Of a stretch of 64,000 bases of DNA, positions 25,936 to 32,935 are shown in pieces. This stretch comes from JAGLQQ01 sp043806135 (GTDB lineage Bacteria; Omnitrophota; Gorgyraeia; B26-G9), in NCBI GenBank assembly GCA_043806135.1, contig JAZDHG010000016.1:60147-124146 (forward strand), in the 5' to 3' direction. Numbering within the stretch: the first letter of the stretch is position 1; every line of letters begins with the position of its first letter. The notes beneath the pieces are model-generated. The model was not told the origin of the DNA and searched no databases. It was given only the letters and a program-made list of their open reading frames with translations. The position numbers and the translations under genes were made by a program.

Positions 25936-26153
25936 ATATCCTTGTGAGATATTTTTTTATTCTTTGAAAGAGAATTGTCTCTTTTTCGTGCCTGTTCTTG
26001 CCAATATAAATCTTCTCTAATTTCCAAAGCTTCTTTTATAAGATCTCTGGAGAAAAGAGATAGGGAAATTCCCTGGCTTTGAGCTGATTTATTAAGAATA
26101 TTATATATTTCAGGGTCAAGTACGACATTTATTCTAGGATTTTTAGTTGGCAT
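25926..26153 (-). CDS. RHH antitoxin partner of the RelE-like toxin (cassette 2)
   Basis: A 75-aa protein with an N-terminal ribbon-helix-helix (PRINVVLDPEIYNILNKSAQ, GISLSLFSRDLIKEALEI) and a charged, probably disordered C-terminus that would wrap the toxin. AGGAGG-like spacing is weak (GGAGGTAAAAAT before ATG). The operator probably lies in TATCACATGTGATGAAC just upstream (26175-26192), which contains the palindrome TCACATGTGA. Confidence 0.8.
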   Translation of the reverse strand: MPTKNPRINVVLDPEIYNILNKSAQSQGISLSLFSRDLIKEALEIREDLYWQEQARKRDNSLSKNKKISHKDIWN

Positions 26154-26174
26154 ATTTTTACCTCCACAATAAGT

Positions 26175-26189
26175 GTATCACATGTGATG
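26175..26189. promoter_or_regulatory. Palindrome, probable antitoxin operator
   Basis: The sequence around 26178-26187 reads TCACATGTGA, a perfect 10-nt palindrome, about 22 nt upstream of the RHH antitoxin start on the minus strand. RHH antitoxins bind such short palindromes to autoregulate. Inference from position. Confidence 0.45.
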
Positions 26190-26271
26190 AACCTTGTCAA
26201 TGGGTAATTATCCCATTTTTGCATTTAATGGTAGGGGGGGTAAAAATAGTCGCTGTCCCTATTTTTCCCTA

Positions 26272-26623
26272 GATAAACAATAAATTCCCCCTGAATATGC
26301 TGATGAAGGCGGTCAGGGAATATACTCAAGCGACAAACCGCATGATCACCTTTGAGTATGTGATAATGGACGGGATTAATGATTCAATAAAAGCAGCTTT
26401 AGATATTGCGCATCTACTCTTTGCACTTAAGTGCAAACTTAATATTATCCCGTTTAATAATGTTGGGGCAATAGATTTTAAACGCGTGAAAAAAGCACAG
26501 CTTAAAGAATTCACGCATATGCTCCAAAGGCTTAAGATTAATTTTACTATAAGGCGTTCGCGGGGTGCGGATATTCAAGGCGCCTGCGGGCAGTTAAGGT
26601 TACATGTAGATAAGGGTAATTAG
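26272..26623 (+). pseudogene. Diverged 3' fragment of rlmN inside the cassette cluster
   Basis: Positions 26272-26616 align without any gap to 24512-24856 of rlmN (constant offset 1,760). By my count there are about 28 mismatches in the first 329 nt (roughly 91-92% identity). The frame is still open to TAA 26621-26623 and about 15 of the changes are silent. The radical SAM cysteine motif is absent, so it cannot be an enzyme alone; it does keep ADIQGACGQLR. The conserved IPFNP reads IPFNN. The pattern suggests the 3' end of an rlmN allele from another lineage rather than a simple local duplication. Confidence 0.9.
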
Positions 26624-26707
26624 GCGTAAGCTGTAAGTTTTAAGCCTTAAGCAAAAACAGAAAGTATCCAATAAGTTTCTAAAAGTTTAGGTCTTATTAC
26701 GTACAGC

Positions 26708-26785
26708 TTATAACGTAAAAATCAGCTGCCCTAAGCCGACGCCAACTGACGGCGGGGAAGGGTTAGCTGGATTGTCTTGTTAGAA
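26708..26785 (-). other. attC-like recombination site 3
   Basis: Minus-strand order: R'' TTCTAAC (26785-26779), AAGACAATCCAGCTAACCC, CCGCCGTCAGTTGGCGTCGG, GGGCAGCTGATTTTTAC, R' GTTATAA (26714-26708). 78 nt. It follows the rlmN 3' fragment as site 1 follows intact rlmN. Confidence 0.83.
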
Positions 26786-26788
26786 ATT

Positions 26789-27055
26789 CTATTCATAATG
26801 AGTCCACATGCGAATAATTTTTACTGTTTTATATTTTTTTAGAACTTGATAAACAATTCTATGTTGTATAGTTACTCTTCTTGAGTATGCGCCGGTTAAA
26901 TCACCTACTAGCTTTTCGAATGGGGGGGGAGTCTTGAAAGGATTTCTCTTTATGATTTCCAGGATAGCTTCGGCTTTAGGACACATACCACTGGCAGAAA
27001 GTTTCTTTGCGTCCTTCAAAGCTTGTTTTGTATAAACTATTTTCCAATTTACCAT
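26789..27055 (-). CDS. YoeB/Txe-family toxin (cassette 3)
   Basis: An 88-aa ribosome-dependent mRNA interferase of the RelE superfamily. Features: WKIVYTKQALKDAKKL, the PPFEKLVGDLTGAYSRRVTIQHRIVYQV region with the catalytic-type Glu/Arg residues, and the characteristic C-terminal histidine-tyrosine end (RMWTHYE). It overlaps its antitoxin gene by 7 nt. The stop is 3 nt from attC site 3. Confidence 0.93.
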   Translation of the reverse strand: MVNWKIVYTKQALKDAKKLSASGMCPKAEAILEIIKRNPFKTPPPFEKLVGDLTGAYSRRVTIQHRIVYQVLKKYKTVKIIRMWTHYE

Positions 27056-27306
27056 GTTAATTTCTTATTGCATTCTTTAATTGGAGTTTTTAATCCCTTC
27101 CGAATTGATTCTCGCATTCCTGGAATAGAGATAAGATATAAGGTTTCCTGGATAGACCGCCAGTCATTTTCTGAAATTAAGACAGCATTATGTCTTTTTC
27201 CAGTAATCTGTATCGGTTCATGCGATAAGGCGGTCTTGTCTAATAATTTATATAATATGCTTCGTGCTTGACTTGCTGTTAAAGTAGTCACTGTAATCAC
27301 CTCCAA
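27049..27306 (-). CDS. YefM/Phd-family antitoxin (cassette 3)
   Basis: An 85-aa antitoxin: N-terminal DNA-binding fold VTTLTASQARSILYKLLDKT, the conserved IQITGKRHNAVLISENDWRSIQETLYL core, and a short C-terminal tail that would block the toxin. Order antitoxin-toxin is standard for yefM-yoeB. GGAGG lies 6 nt upstream of the start. A short palindromic stretch (CACGTACGT) at 27322-27330 may be its operator. Confidence 0.92.
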   Translation of the reverse strand: MEVITVTTLTASQARSILYKLLDKTALSHEPIQITGKRHNAVLISENDWRSIQETLYLISIPGMRESIRKGLKTPIKECNKKLTW

Positions 27307-27362
27307 TTAAAGCGTACCACATCACGTACGTTTTGTCAATAATTGATTTTTATATTATTTAT

Positions 27363-27441
27363 TGCTAACATTTGAGCTCAGGCAGAGGAAACCGACGCCA
27401 TTTGGCAGCGGTTTGCGATTGCCTGGAGCGATTTGCTAGGA
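27363..27441 (-). other. Degenerate attC-like site 4
   Basis: On the minus strand: TCCTAGC in place of a canonical R'' AAC box, AAATCGCTCCAGGCA, AACCG/CGGTT inner arms, TGCCTGAGCTCAAAT and R' GTTAGCA. It is the right length (79 nt), position and symmetry, but the R'' core is mutated and the arms differ from the other sites. Confidence 0.5.
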
Positions 27442-27442
27442 G

Positions 27443-27793
27443 CTATTTATTTTCTTCCTGAATAATTTTTTCGATTTCTTTATGGAGAGAGGGGATTTTG
27501 TTAATAACTACATCCCACACAATATCATAATCTATGCCGAAGTAATCATGTATTAATATATCCCGCATGCCAGCCATAGCGCGCCACTCTATATAAGGAT
27601 GTTTTTGTTTTAAGTTGTCAGGGGTATTTTTTGTAGCCTCTCCGATAATTTCTATACTACGGACAAACGCTCGTTGGAGTGTTTCGTGCTGCATAAAATT
27701 TTCTTTAGCCAATCCTTTTGTTTGACTTAAAATATATTTTGTTTCATCCAATATATGGTGAAGATATTCATGCCCGGGAAATGACATATTCAA
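27443..27793 (-). CDS. HEPN-domain (DUF86/HepT) toxin (cassette 4)
   Basis: A 116-aa all-helical HEPN ribonuclease-type protein of the HepT/MntA (type VII) systems. The RX4-6H active motif is RDILIHDYFGIDY, where the tyrosine is the residue AMPylated by the partner. The upstream helix holds RSIEIIGEATKN, also typical. It overlaps the MNT gene by 26 nt; a second methionine two codons in (start 27787) would still overlap. The stop codon abuts degenerate attC site 4. Confidence 0.92.
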   Translation of the reverse strand: MNMSFPGHEYLHHILDETKYILSQTKGLAKENFMQHETLQRAFVRSIEIIGEATKNTPDNLKQKHPYIEWRAMAGMRDILIHDYFGIDYDIVWDVVINKIPSLHKEIEKIIQEENK

Positions 27794-28076
27794 CCTCTCT
27801 CAATATATTAGGTTTAATATAAGGGCTTAATGATTCGGAAGTTACTAATTCTATGCGATGTTTTAATAATGTTTCAAGCAAAAAGGAAAGGTGAATGAAA
27901 TTATCAAAGTTTTTTTTATCAGGGTAGAATTCAACAAGTAAATCAATATCGCTTTTAGGGTTTTGTTTTCCCTTAACGAACGAGCCAAAAAGACCAAGTT
28001 GTTTCACGCCGAAAGATATAATATCATTTTGGTTATTTTTTATAAGATTTAAAATTTCTTCTTTATCTTTAATCAT
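27768..28076 (-). CDS. MNT-type nucleotidyltransferase antitoxin (cassette 4)
   Basis: A 102-aa minimal nucleotidyltransferase that neutralises HepT by AMPylation. The GSF motif and catalytic pair are visible in GLFGSFVKGKQNPKSDIDLLVEF (GSx10DxD). I place the start at ATG 28076 (MIKDKEEIL), because the in-frame extension to 28112 overlaps a separate small reading frame and has no ribosome site. Confidence 0.92.
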   Translation of the reverse strand: MIKDKEEILNLIKNNQNDIISFGVKQLGLFGSFVKGKQNPKSDIDLLVEFYPDKKNFDNFIHLSFLLETLLKHRIELVTSESLSPYIKPNILREVEYVISRA

Positions 28077-28077
28077 A

Positions 28078-28227
28078 TTACTTATTATAACTATTCTTAT
28101 TGGAGTTTTCAATAGATAGTATTTTTTTTGAATGAACCCAAACTAAAATTAAAGAGATTATCCAAAGTATCCCAGTAGCAAAGCCCCCCACCAATAATAC
28201 TAAATAAAGCAGAAAGAAGCTATTCAT
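28078..28227 (-). CDS. Possible 49-aa single-pass membrane protein (cassette 4)
   Basis: ATG 28227 opens a 49-codon frame ending TAA at 28080-28078, one base before the MNT start codon. The product begins MNSFFLLYLVLLVGGF and has one strong hydrophobic helix (about residues 4-31) followed by a polar Lys/Asn/Ser tail. There is no clear Shine-Dalgarno site. It fills the space between attC site 5 and the MNT gene, which argues for a real first gene in the cassette. No homologue recognised. Confidence 0.4.
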   Translation of the reverse strand: MNSFFLLYLVLLVGGFATGILWIISLILVWVHSKKILSIENSNKNSYNK

Positions 28228-28239
28228 TCATAATTTTTC

Positions 28240-28329
28240 AGATAACACAAAAATCAGCGGCCTTTAGAAACGGCACCTTCTTTTTCGCAAAAGCCGTTAA
28301 TAAAGGTCCGCTGGATTGTCTTGTTAGAT
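28240..28329 (-). other. attC-like recombination site 5
   Basis: Minus-strand order: R'' ATCTAAC (28329-28323, perfect RYYYAAC), AAGACAATCCAGCGGACC, a longer centre with AACGGC/GCCGTT arms, GGCCGCTGATTTTTGT, R' GTTATCT (28246-28240). 90 nt. CAGCGG/CCGCTG arms and the TGATTTTTGTGTTA end are typical of environmental attC sites. Confidence 0.87.
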
Positions 28330-28333
28330 GGTA

Positions 28334-28900
28334 CTATTTTATTTCTATCAAAATGGTGTTAGAAATTAAACTATCGACAAAAACATTTTTAAGCCCTATT
28401 TTTTTACTTATCGCAATCTCTTTTCCATCTGTATCTACTGTAATTCCATCCCACCCATCATAAGTAACAAAAACTTTAAATTTTCCTGAATGAGCTAATT
28501 TAATTAATGAATCATCAAAATCGATGACAGAATTTTTTTCTTTTCGTATTTTTGCTTTGATATTCCTTTTATATTCTTCTCCTGCCTTGACCAACTTGTA
28601 ATCTTTTTCATCCCACATTATATCATACATAATTGTTCTTTCTGAGGGTTGGTTGTTTCCTGCTTCGTCAGTAATGGTAAATAAATCTGCGTTATAAATA
28701 TCCTCGATATAAATATACCTATCTTCTGGGGTTATATTTTTAAGAATTAACAGAAATTCCATGTTGTCTTCTGGTTTATAAATCTTTTTATCCGATGTGA
28801 TAGTAAATTGGAACACTTGAGATGCTTCTCGACATCGTCCAGTTATAGCTAAAGAGAAAATCGCAATCCCTATAACTGTAAAAATAATTAATTTTTTCAT
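28334..28900 (-). CDS. Exported protein of unknown function (cassette 5)
   Basis: A 188-aa protein. ATG 28900 is chosen because GGAGG lies 6 nt upstream and a signal peptide begins there (MKKLIIFTVIGIAIFSLAIT, then GRC, a possible lipobox-like cysteine). The frame extends to 28984 but that part runs through the core site. The mature part looks like one or two Ig-like beta domains (TITSDKKIYKPEDNMEFLLI, FKVFVTYDGWDGI), resembling Ca/protease-inhibitor or DUF-type beta-sandwiches. No catalytic motif. It is the outermost cassette gene seen. Confidence 0.75.
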   Translation of the reverse strand: MKKLIIFTVIGIAIFSLAITGRCREASQVFQFTITSDKKIYKPEDNMEFLLILKNITPEDRYIYIEDIYNADLFTITDEAGNNQPSERTIMYDIMWDEKDYKLVKAGEEYKRNIKAKIRKEKNSVIDFDDSLIKLAHSGKFKVFVTYDGWDGITVDTDGKEIAISKKIGLKNVFVDSLISNTILIEIK

Positions 28901-28911
28901 TATTTTCCTCC

Positions 28912-28918
28912 ATCTAAC
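28912..28918 (-). other. Putative attC/attI core site
   Basis: GTTAGAT on the minus strand matches the GTTRRRY core perfectly and lies 12 nt upstream of the cassette 5 start codon, where a cassette junction is expected. The sequence beyond (28919-28950) has only a weak short hairpin (GGCTATT/AATGCGCC region), so this may be a truncated attC or an attI remnant. Confidence 0.4.
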
Positions 28919-29219
28919 ATTTAATAGCCGAAAGGCGCATTTCCTTGTGTTTTTCAGCATACCATATCTAATTTTGTGGGGCAATTAGAATTTTTCAGAG
29001 TAAAAAACTTGAAATTGGCCCATATTTTGTCTATAAAACCACAACTCAGAGCCCATCACTGGGGTAGGATTTGGGTTGCTTTTAATGATAGCTTTGTGAC
29101 CTTTGTCCCGGCGACAATAACTGTATTTTCTCTAACTGCTAAACGTTATAATTGTGATATACTATAGAAGATCTTGCTAACACATAACTCATAATTCATC
29201 ACTTGTAACTGAGGCAGAT

Positions 29220-29729
29220 ATGTCTCTACACTATATAATCGACGGATACAATGTTATAAAACAGGTGACCTTTTTGACCGGGGAAAAGCTAAGGGCCGGA
29301 AGAGAAGGCCTGGTACAATTTATTGAACGCTACAGGCCTCAGGGCTCAAAACGCAATGAGATAACTATTGTTTTTGACGGTAAAGCCGAGGTGGTTGGCT
29401 ATAGTATGAAAACTGATATAAAGATAATATTCAGCAGGAACGAATCAGCAGACGATGTAATAAAGCGTATGATAGAGAAAGTTTCTAATCCCGGGCAGTA
29501 TGTGGTAGTAAGCGATGATAAGGCAGTTGTGTTCTACTGCCGGTCTATCGGAGCGAAATGGATTGCGGTAAAAGATTTTATTGGCAATACAGGCATTAAG
29601 AAAACGCCGCAGAAAAAGAGCAGTTATATACCGGAATCAAAGGAATTATCGCAGGATATAGCCGATAAGATCACTGAGAACCTGAGAAAACTTTGGGTTA
29701 AGGATGATGAAAAGGAAAGCTGGTATTAG
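29220..29729 (+). CDS. YacP-like NYN-domain ribonuclease
   Basis: A 169-aa PIN/NYN-fold nuclease related to YacP/Rae1. The N-terminal acidic motif YIIDGYNVIKQ, FDGKAEV and the acidic SADDVIKRMI and VSDDKAV segments form the metal-binding set. YacP-type enzymes cleave mRNA on ribosomes or process RNA. The C-terminal third is a charged tail. ATG 29220. The 29162-29219 and 29730-29921 flanks hold TAACTNGTAATT quasi-repeats. Confidence 0.88.
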   Translation: MSLHYIIDGYNVIKQVTFLTGEKLRAGREGLVQFIERYRPQGSKRNEITIVFDGKAEVVGYSMKTDIKIIFSRNESADDVIKRMIEKVSNPGQYVVVSDDKAVVFYCRSIGAKWIAVKDFIGNTGIKKTPQKKSSYIPESKELSQDIADKITENLRKLWVKDDEKESWY

Positions 29730-29754
29730 ATTAGCGGGTAAGTAAGGGATAAAT

Positions 29755-29893
29755 AATAGTTATGAATTACGAGTGATGAGTTATGAATTAAGAAAGGGAA
29801 GCTGGTTTGTGGGTGTGGAGGCTGGAAAAATAAAAGCAAAAAACTATTAACTTGTAATTTATAACTCGTAATTAGTAATTTGTAACTTATAAC
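29755..29893. repeat. TAACTNGTAATT quasi-repeat tracts
   Basis: Two tracts (ATTACGAGTGATGAGTTATG near 29764 and ACTTGTAATTTATAACTCG near 29848) flank a short unique piece. The two tracts are in part reverse complements of each other. The same words lie upstream of waaA and downstream of gatA. Confidence 0.55.
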
Positions 29894-29921
29894 CTTGTAT
29901 TTGATAAAAAACAGAGAAAAG

Positions 29922-31157
29922 ATGTTAAAACCTTATGATGTCATTGTAGTCGGAGGCGGGCCGGCGGGAATGATCGCCGCAGGCAGAGCGGCAGAACTGG
30001 GCAGATCGGTTTTGCTGCTTGAACGCAACAATGTGCTGGGAGTAAAATTGCGCATTACCGGTAATGGCCGCTGTAATGTAACGAACGCGGTGGCCTTAGA
30101 CAGATTTGCACCATATTATGTCGATAATCCAAAATTTCTATACAATGTTTTTAATAAATTTTTTAATGCTGACCTCAGAAGCCTATTGCAGAAATACGGG
30201 GCGAAAACAAAGATAGAAGAAAATTTAAGAGTGTTTCCGGTTACAGATAAGTCAGGTGATATTGTTAAAGCGCTGCAGTTATACATGGAGCGGCCGCTTG
30301 TTCGAATTAAATGCCGTACTCTTGTAACCGAACTGGATGTTTACGATGACCGGATAAAGGGGGTTAACACTGAGCAAAAAGAACGGTTTACTGCGGACAA
30401 GGTTATAATTGCGACCGGAGGCAAAAGCTATCCCAGCTTGGGTTCTAATGGCTTCGGATATCAATGGGCAAAAAAAGCAGGACATGACCTGGTTCAGTGC
30501 CGCCCCGGGCTGGTCGGCATAGAAATCAAGGAGCAATGGATAAAAAATCTGCAGGGGCTCAGCATTAATGCGGATATTTCCTTATATATAGCCGGAAAAA
30601 AGAAAAAGCAAATCCAAGGCGACATTGTTTTTAGCCATTACGGGATATCCGGGCCGGCTGCTTTTGATATGAGCATGTATATTGATTCAACAGAGTCGAC
30701 ACTGCATATGGATATAATACCAGGCTATACACACGAGCAGGCAACTGAAGAACTTAATAGTCTTATCCGTATGAACCCCAGAGTTAAATGCAGGAATGTT
30801 TTACTTTTTAATGTACCCAGAAAACTGATATCTATATGTCTTGATATAGCAGGTATTGGCGATGATAAGGCGCTTAATCAGCTGAATAAAAAGGAAAAAA
30901 GAACCTTGATAAATATACTTAAAAGTGTACAATTGACTGTACAAAGATTGCGCCCTCTGAAAGAAGCTATGGTTACCCGAGGCGGAGTTAGCGCAAAACA
31001 AATAAATCCTCAAAGCATGGAATCGAAATTTATAAAAGGACTTTATTTTTGCGGAGAGGTTATTGATATAGCCGGGCTAACCGGAGGGTTTAATCTTCAG
31101 GCAGCCTTTTCTACGGGTTATGTTGCCGGAGAAAGCTGTGCTGATGATACACGATAA
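29922..31157 (+). CDS. BaiN/HI0933-family flavoprotein (NAD(P)/FAD oxidoreductase)
   Basis: A 411-aa FAD-dependent protein. The dinucleotide motif is IVVGGGPAGMIAAGRAAEL, followed by the family hallmark LRITGNGRCNVTN, then VIIATGGKSYPSLGSNGFGY and the C-terminal GGFNLQAAFSTGYVAG flavin motif. TRGGVSAKQINPQSMESK is also conserved in the family. Some members are bile-acid or flavin reductases; the physiological substrate here is unknown. ATG 29922 is preferred over TTG 29895, which gives an atypical leader. Confidence 0.92.
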   Translation: MLKPYDVIVVGGGPAGMIAAGRAAELGRSVLLLERNNVLGVKLRITGNGRCNVTNAVALDRFAPYYVDNPKFLYNVFNKFFNADLRSLLQKYGAKTKIEENLRVFPVTDKSGDIVKALQLYMERPLVRIKCRTLVTELDVYDDRIKGVNTEQKERFTADKVIIATGGKSYPSLGSNGFGYQWAKKAGHDLVQCRPGLVGIEIKEQWIKNLQGLSINADISLYIAGKKKKQIQGDIVFSHYGISGPAAFDMSMYIDSTESTLHMDIIPGYTHEQATEELNSLIRMNPRVKCRNVLLFNVPRKLISICLDIAGIGDDKALNQLNKKEKRTLINILKSVQLTVQRLRPLKEAMVTRGGVSAKQINPQSMESKFIKGLYFCGEVIDIAGLTGGFNLQAAFSTGYVAGESCADDTR

Positions 31158-31165
31158 GGATTTTC

Positions 31166-31345
31166 ATGGATAAAGAGGGCCTAAAAACACTGGTGTTTAT
31201 AGCTGTGGGTACAATGATCGGCGCTTTTTTGCGTGGTGTGATACAAAGCGGGCAAAAACTCTCAGTGCATATTATCGTGCGCACAGTATTATTCATATTA
31301 ATAGCAGCGGCTATAGGTTTTTTTGTGTTTAAGAAAATAAAATAA
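31166..31345 (+). CDS. Small two-helix membrane protein (59 aa)
   Basis: ATG 31166 opens a 59-codon frame ending TAA at 31343-31345, with AAGGA upstream (AAGGATTTTCATG). Two hydrophobic segments are visible: LVFIAVGTMIGAFL (8-21) and VRTVLFILIAAAIGFFVF (38-55), with a KKIK end. It lies 8 nt after the BaiN-like gene and 15 nt before the next small gene, so the three are probably one operon. No family recognised. Confidence 0.65.
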   Translation: MDKEGLKTLVFIAVGTMIGAFLRGVIQSGQKLSVHIIVRTVLFILIAAAIGFFVFKKIK

Positions 31346-31360
31346 TAGGAGGAAGATAAT

Positions 31361-31555
31361 GTGTTTGTGGGAGCGTTATTTATCCTTACGGGCATTTTGA
31401 TCGCGCTTAATCCGCCGCTCTTATCATTTATCGCGGCTTCAATTTTGATATTACCGGGCCTGGGATTTATGAGCATTAGTTATCATTACAAAAAAATTTC
31501 AAAACAATTTGAAGGTCCCTCTATGGATTTTTTGAGCCATTCTTCTCTAGGGTGA
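31361..31555 (+). CDS. Small membrane protein (64 aa)
   Basis: GTG 31361 has a strong AGGAGGA site 7 nt upstream. Residues 1-39 form two adjacent hydrophobic helices (FVGALFILTGILIALNPPLL and FIAASILILPGLGFMSI). The last residues (LSHSSLG) and the stop codon are encoded within family A repeat copy 2, which starts at 31534, so the repeat appears to have replaced the original 3' end. Function unknown. Confidence 0.6.
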   Translation: MFVGALFILTGILIALNPPLLSFIAASILILPGLGFMSISYHYKKISKQFEGPSMDFLSHSSLG

Positions 31556-31734
31556 AAGAATTTTTGTAAGACAATAAGAGTGAAGTGCTTAGATAAAAAC
31601 GAGGATGGCCCATGATTACGCCGATGAAAAACAGATTATAGCGATTGTCTAGGTTCGAAGAAGAACGAATCTATGTAATCATGTTTTAATCTGTGGAATC
31701 AGGTTCTTTCTGCCGCCCTAAACAAGAAAGAACC
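31534..31734. repeat. Composite repeat: family A copy 2, GATTACGC hairpin, family B copy 3
   Basis: 31534-31611 matches 345-423 over its length (shared GTAAGACAATAAGAGTGAAG at 31566-31585 and ATGGCCC end). 31613-31701 folds on itself through GATTACGC/AAAACAGATTA and their complements. 31702-31734 is the GGTTCTTTC palindrome with a variant centre. All three modules occur elsewhere in the window separately or in reversed order. Confidence 0.75.
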
Positions 31735-31775
31735 ATTTTTTATCAGATTTTAATGAAAGTTGGGAGTTTTAAGTT

Positions 31776-32063
31776 ATGAGCCAGAGTGTTAATTTTTTAA
31801 AAATCATAGGCAAAGCAGCTTATTTGATCGGGGTATTGCTGTTTTTTAATTTTTTCTTCGGACTGCTTTTCCTCCGGTTTTTTTATTGGATTATTTTAGG
31901 ATCAATCCTGTTGTTCCTGTTTACAGGAGCGCTTTCTATAGGCAAAAATATCATATTTACGAATTTCGCAAAAACAGCAAAACCAAAAGGCCCTGCGTAT
32001 CAAAAGGACGATATTATTGATGTGGAAGCAGAAGTTGTTGACAATAATGGCCAGCAGGAGTAA
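31776..32063 (+). CDS. Small membrane protein with acidic tail (95 aa)
   Basis: ATG 31776. Residues 14-57 are strongly hydrophobic, forming two helices in a hairpin rich in phenylalanine and leucine; the C-terminal 30 residues are polar and acidic (DDIIDVEAEVVDNNGQQE). This helical-hairpin-plus-acidic-tail layout resembles small inner-membrane proteins of unknown function. No conserved motif recognised. It lies between repeat elements and the 32193 barrel gene. Confidence 0.55.
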   Translation: MSQSVNFLKIIGKAAYLIGVLLFFNFFFGLLFLRFFYWIILGSILLFLFTGALSIGKNIIFTNFAKTAKPKGPAYQKDDIIDVEAEVVDNNGQQE

Positions 32064-32192
32064 AATTTTTTAATTCATTTTGAATCTTTAGCTTAATTGA
32101 CAAGTTACGGATTTGCATATAAGATGAGTCTATATGAGCTGATATTTTTGCTCTTATATATTAAAATTCATAAATTATAAGGACTTTATTCC

Positions 32193-32876
32193 ATGGGACG
32201 GATTATTTTCATCGCAGTATTAATCCTTTTGTTTTCCTCTATAAATGCAGGAGCGATTCCATCTGAAGGTAATTTTTTGCCTGATTTACACAAAACAATC
32301 TGGGGTTTTCAATTTAACAATATCTTCCTGCGTGACTTTAATAAAGTCGAAGGCAAGGGGATGACAAAGCAGTATTTTCTTAAAGCGAGTTACGGCTTAA
32401 CGGAAAGGTTTTTTTTAGACGGAAAAATCGGCCAGGGCAGTATTAGGTTTAAGCGTAATGACAATATTGATCTTGATTTTTCAAGCAGTTTTGCCGGGGG
32501 GTACGGATTCCGCTATCTTATTTTTCAGGATGACCGGAGCGGGTGGAAATCAATAATGGGATTTCAGCATATTAGCTGCCATCCGTTTAAAGACACGGTA
32601 GCAGGTATTAATTATCGCGTTATATGGGATGAGTGGCAGGGGACGTGGCTGTTTATAAAGGAATGGGAAAAGACGGCTTTGCATTTTGGCCCGCAGTACA
32701 GTGCAGTGCAGCTAAAATACAAGGTTGATAATTTTAGGCGCCGTTTAAAGGCAGAGGACTCCTGGGGGTTACTGTTCGGCGGCGAATATCGCTTTACGAA
32801 GAAAGCAAGCATAAGTGCGGAGCTCAGGGTGCTTGATGAGTGGGCAATTAACACGGGGATTAGTTATAAATTCTAA
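32193..32876 (+). CDS. Probable outer-membrane beta-barrel protein
   Basis: A 227-aa exported protein: signal peptide MGRIIFIAVLILLFSSINAG, then about eight alternating amphipathic strands (YGLTERFFLDGKIGQGSI, SWGLLFGGEYRFTKKASISA and others) and a C-terminal aromatic residue (ISYKF), as in small 8-stranded barrels. It has two Cys-free extracellular-type loops rich in Trp and Asp. No specific family recognised; similar in style to the barrel at 59402 (both end in a SYxF strand). Confidence 0.65.
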   Translation: MGRIIFIAVLILLFSSINAGAIPSEGNFLPDLHKTIWGFQFNNIFLRDFNKVEGKGMTKQYFLKASYGLTERFFLDGKIGQGSIRFKRNDNIDLDFSSSFAGGYGFRYLIFQDDRSGWKSIMGFQHISCHPFKDTVAGINYRVIWDEWQGTWLFIKEWEKTALHFGPQYSAVQLKYKVDNFRRRLKAEDSWGLLFGGEYRFTKKASISAELRVLDEWAINTGISYKF

Positions 32877-32935
32877 TTTAAAGCAGTGTATTGTTGTAAT
32901 TTGGTGTTAACAAAGTGAACATCAACGAGTTGTTC

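Noticed and set aside
27023..27271. Plus-strand frame of 82 codons across the YoeB/YefM genes
   Set aside because: Antisense to well-supported toxin-antitoxin genes and without family features.
24896..28330. Repeated units read as a CRISPR array
   Set aside because: Repeats are 77-90 nt, imperfect, inverted-symmetric and spaced by 0.5-1.1 kb genes, which fits attC sites and not CRISPR.
31650..31690. GGTTCGAAG-like string as a tRNA T-arm
   Set aside because: It is part of a GATTACGC-rich hairpin repeat; no acceptor, D or anticodon arms can be built around it.
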